Of a stretch of DNA of 5,363 bases, positions 5,156-5,363 are shown piece after piece. Made by a program: the position numbers and the translations under genes. Source of the DNA: an uncultured Elusimicrobia bacterium (GTDB lineage Bacteria; Elusimicrobiota; Endomicrobiia; Endomicrobiales; Endomicrobiaceae); NCBI GenBank assembly GCA_900321055.1, contig ONUQ01000211.1, forward strand, positions 1-5,363, given 5' to 3'. The notes under the pieces were generated by a model. That model was given only the letters and a program-made list of their open reading frames with translations. It had not been told where the DNA came from and did no database searches. The stretch's first letter is position 1, and the number at the start of each line of letters is the position of its first letter.

Positions 5156-5363
5156 AATCAAAAAATACATGGTCAAGTTACGGTAGAAAATAAGGAATAT
5201 AAAGATGTTACAACCAATGAAAAAGGAGGAGTATTTTATATTTATAGTGACGGAGATTTAAAAATAGTTTCATCAACATTTGTAAATAATAAATCAACTA
5301 ATAGTAGTGGTGGAGCGATATATAATGAAGGTAAAACAACTATAACTGACGGAGTGACTTTTA
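5081..5363 (+). CDS. Pmp-like repeat surface protein, N-terminal part (runs off window)
   Basis: Only the first 94 codons are in the window; the frame is still open at the edge. AGGAG at 5071-5075 lies five bases before the ATG. Residues 1-24 are a Sec signal peptide (KK at 2-3, hydrophobic core 4-18, cleavage expected after VLA, A24). The mature part has FVNN (67-70), which fits FxxN, and SGGAIYNEG (76-84), which contains GGAI, with an earlier GGVFY (49-53). GGA(I/L/V) and FxxN are the paired repeat motifs of chlamydial polymorphic outer membrane proteins, also seen in large beta-helical adhesins of other diderms. The spacing and the T-I-T-D-G-V-T-F ending (87-94) suggest the first coils of a right-handed beta-helix. 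By family precedent it would be long and end in a beta-barrel, but that part is not visible. Probably a surface adhesin-like protein; its exact function is unknown. Confidence 0.8.
   Translation, partial: MKKFFMLVLVVVCYIWLLSGVVLAENQKIHGQVTVENKEYKDVTTNEKGGVFYIYSDGDLKIVSSTFVNNKSTNSSGGAIYNEGKTTITDGVTF

Noticed and set aside
1..5363. CRISPR array, tRNA, rRNA or insertion sequence
   Set aside because: I saw no regularly spaced short repeats, cloverleaf-like sequence, transposase motif or terminal inverted repeats anywhere in the window.

Overview
The window is AT-rich and reads almost entirely on the + strand. About 70% of it (1-3738) is the distal part of a bacterial spc-type ribosomal protein operon, in the order rpsH, rplF, rplR, rpsE, rplO, secY. 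The rest holds an intrinsic terminator, a gene-poor pyrimidine-rich spacer, and the start of a surface or exoprotein locus with two genes, the second cut off by the window edge.

The ribosomal genes are tightly packed. Gaps are about 13-50 bp, and rpsE and rplO overlap by 4 bp (ATGA). Each start has a purine-rich Shine-Dalgarno sequence. rpmD (uL30), often found between rpsE and rplO, is absent. The product of secY is the channel of the Sec translocon. A strong hairpin plus T-tract follows secY directly, so transcription probably ends there rather than continuing into adk, map, infA or rpmJ as in many bacteria.

Beyond the spacer, a near-consensus sigma70-type promoter (TTAACA, 17 bp, TATAAT) precedes a GTG-started gene for a 285-residue secreted protein. 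Its sequence resembles an autotransporter passenger but has no beta-barrel. About 90 bp later a second gene starts with nearly the same ribosome binding site and signal-peptide DNA, but its mature sequence is unrelated and carries chlamydial Pmp-type GGAI / FxxN repeat motifs. Both products carry Sec signal peptides, so they would be clients of the SecYEG channel encoded just upstream. That link is general and does not show a dedicated partnership.

Organism: outer-membrane-type passenger and Pmp-like repeats suggest a diderm. AT-rich composition, lack of rpmD at this site and the look of SecY and the surface proteins suggest a host-associated lineage such as Elusimicrobiota (Endomicrobia-like) or a non-photosynthetic cyanobacterial relative (Gastranaerophilales). 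I cannot decide between these without a database search. The operon genes are ordinary. The parts worth attention are the truncated, modular surface-protein locus and the spacer before it.
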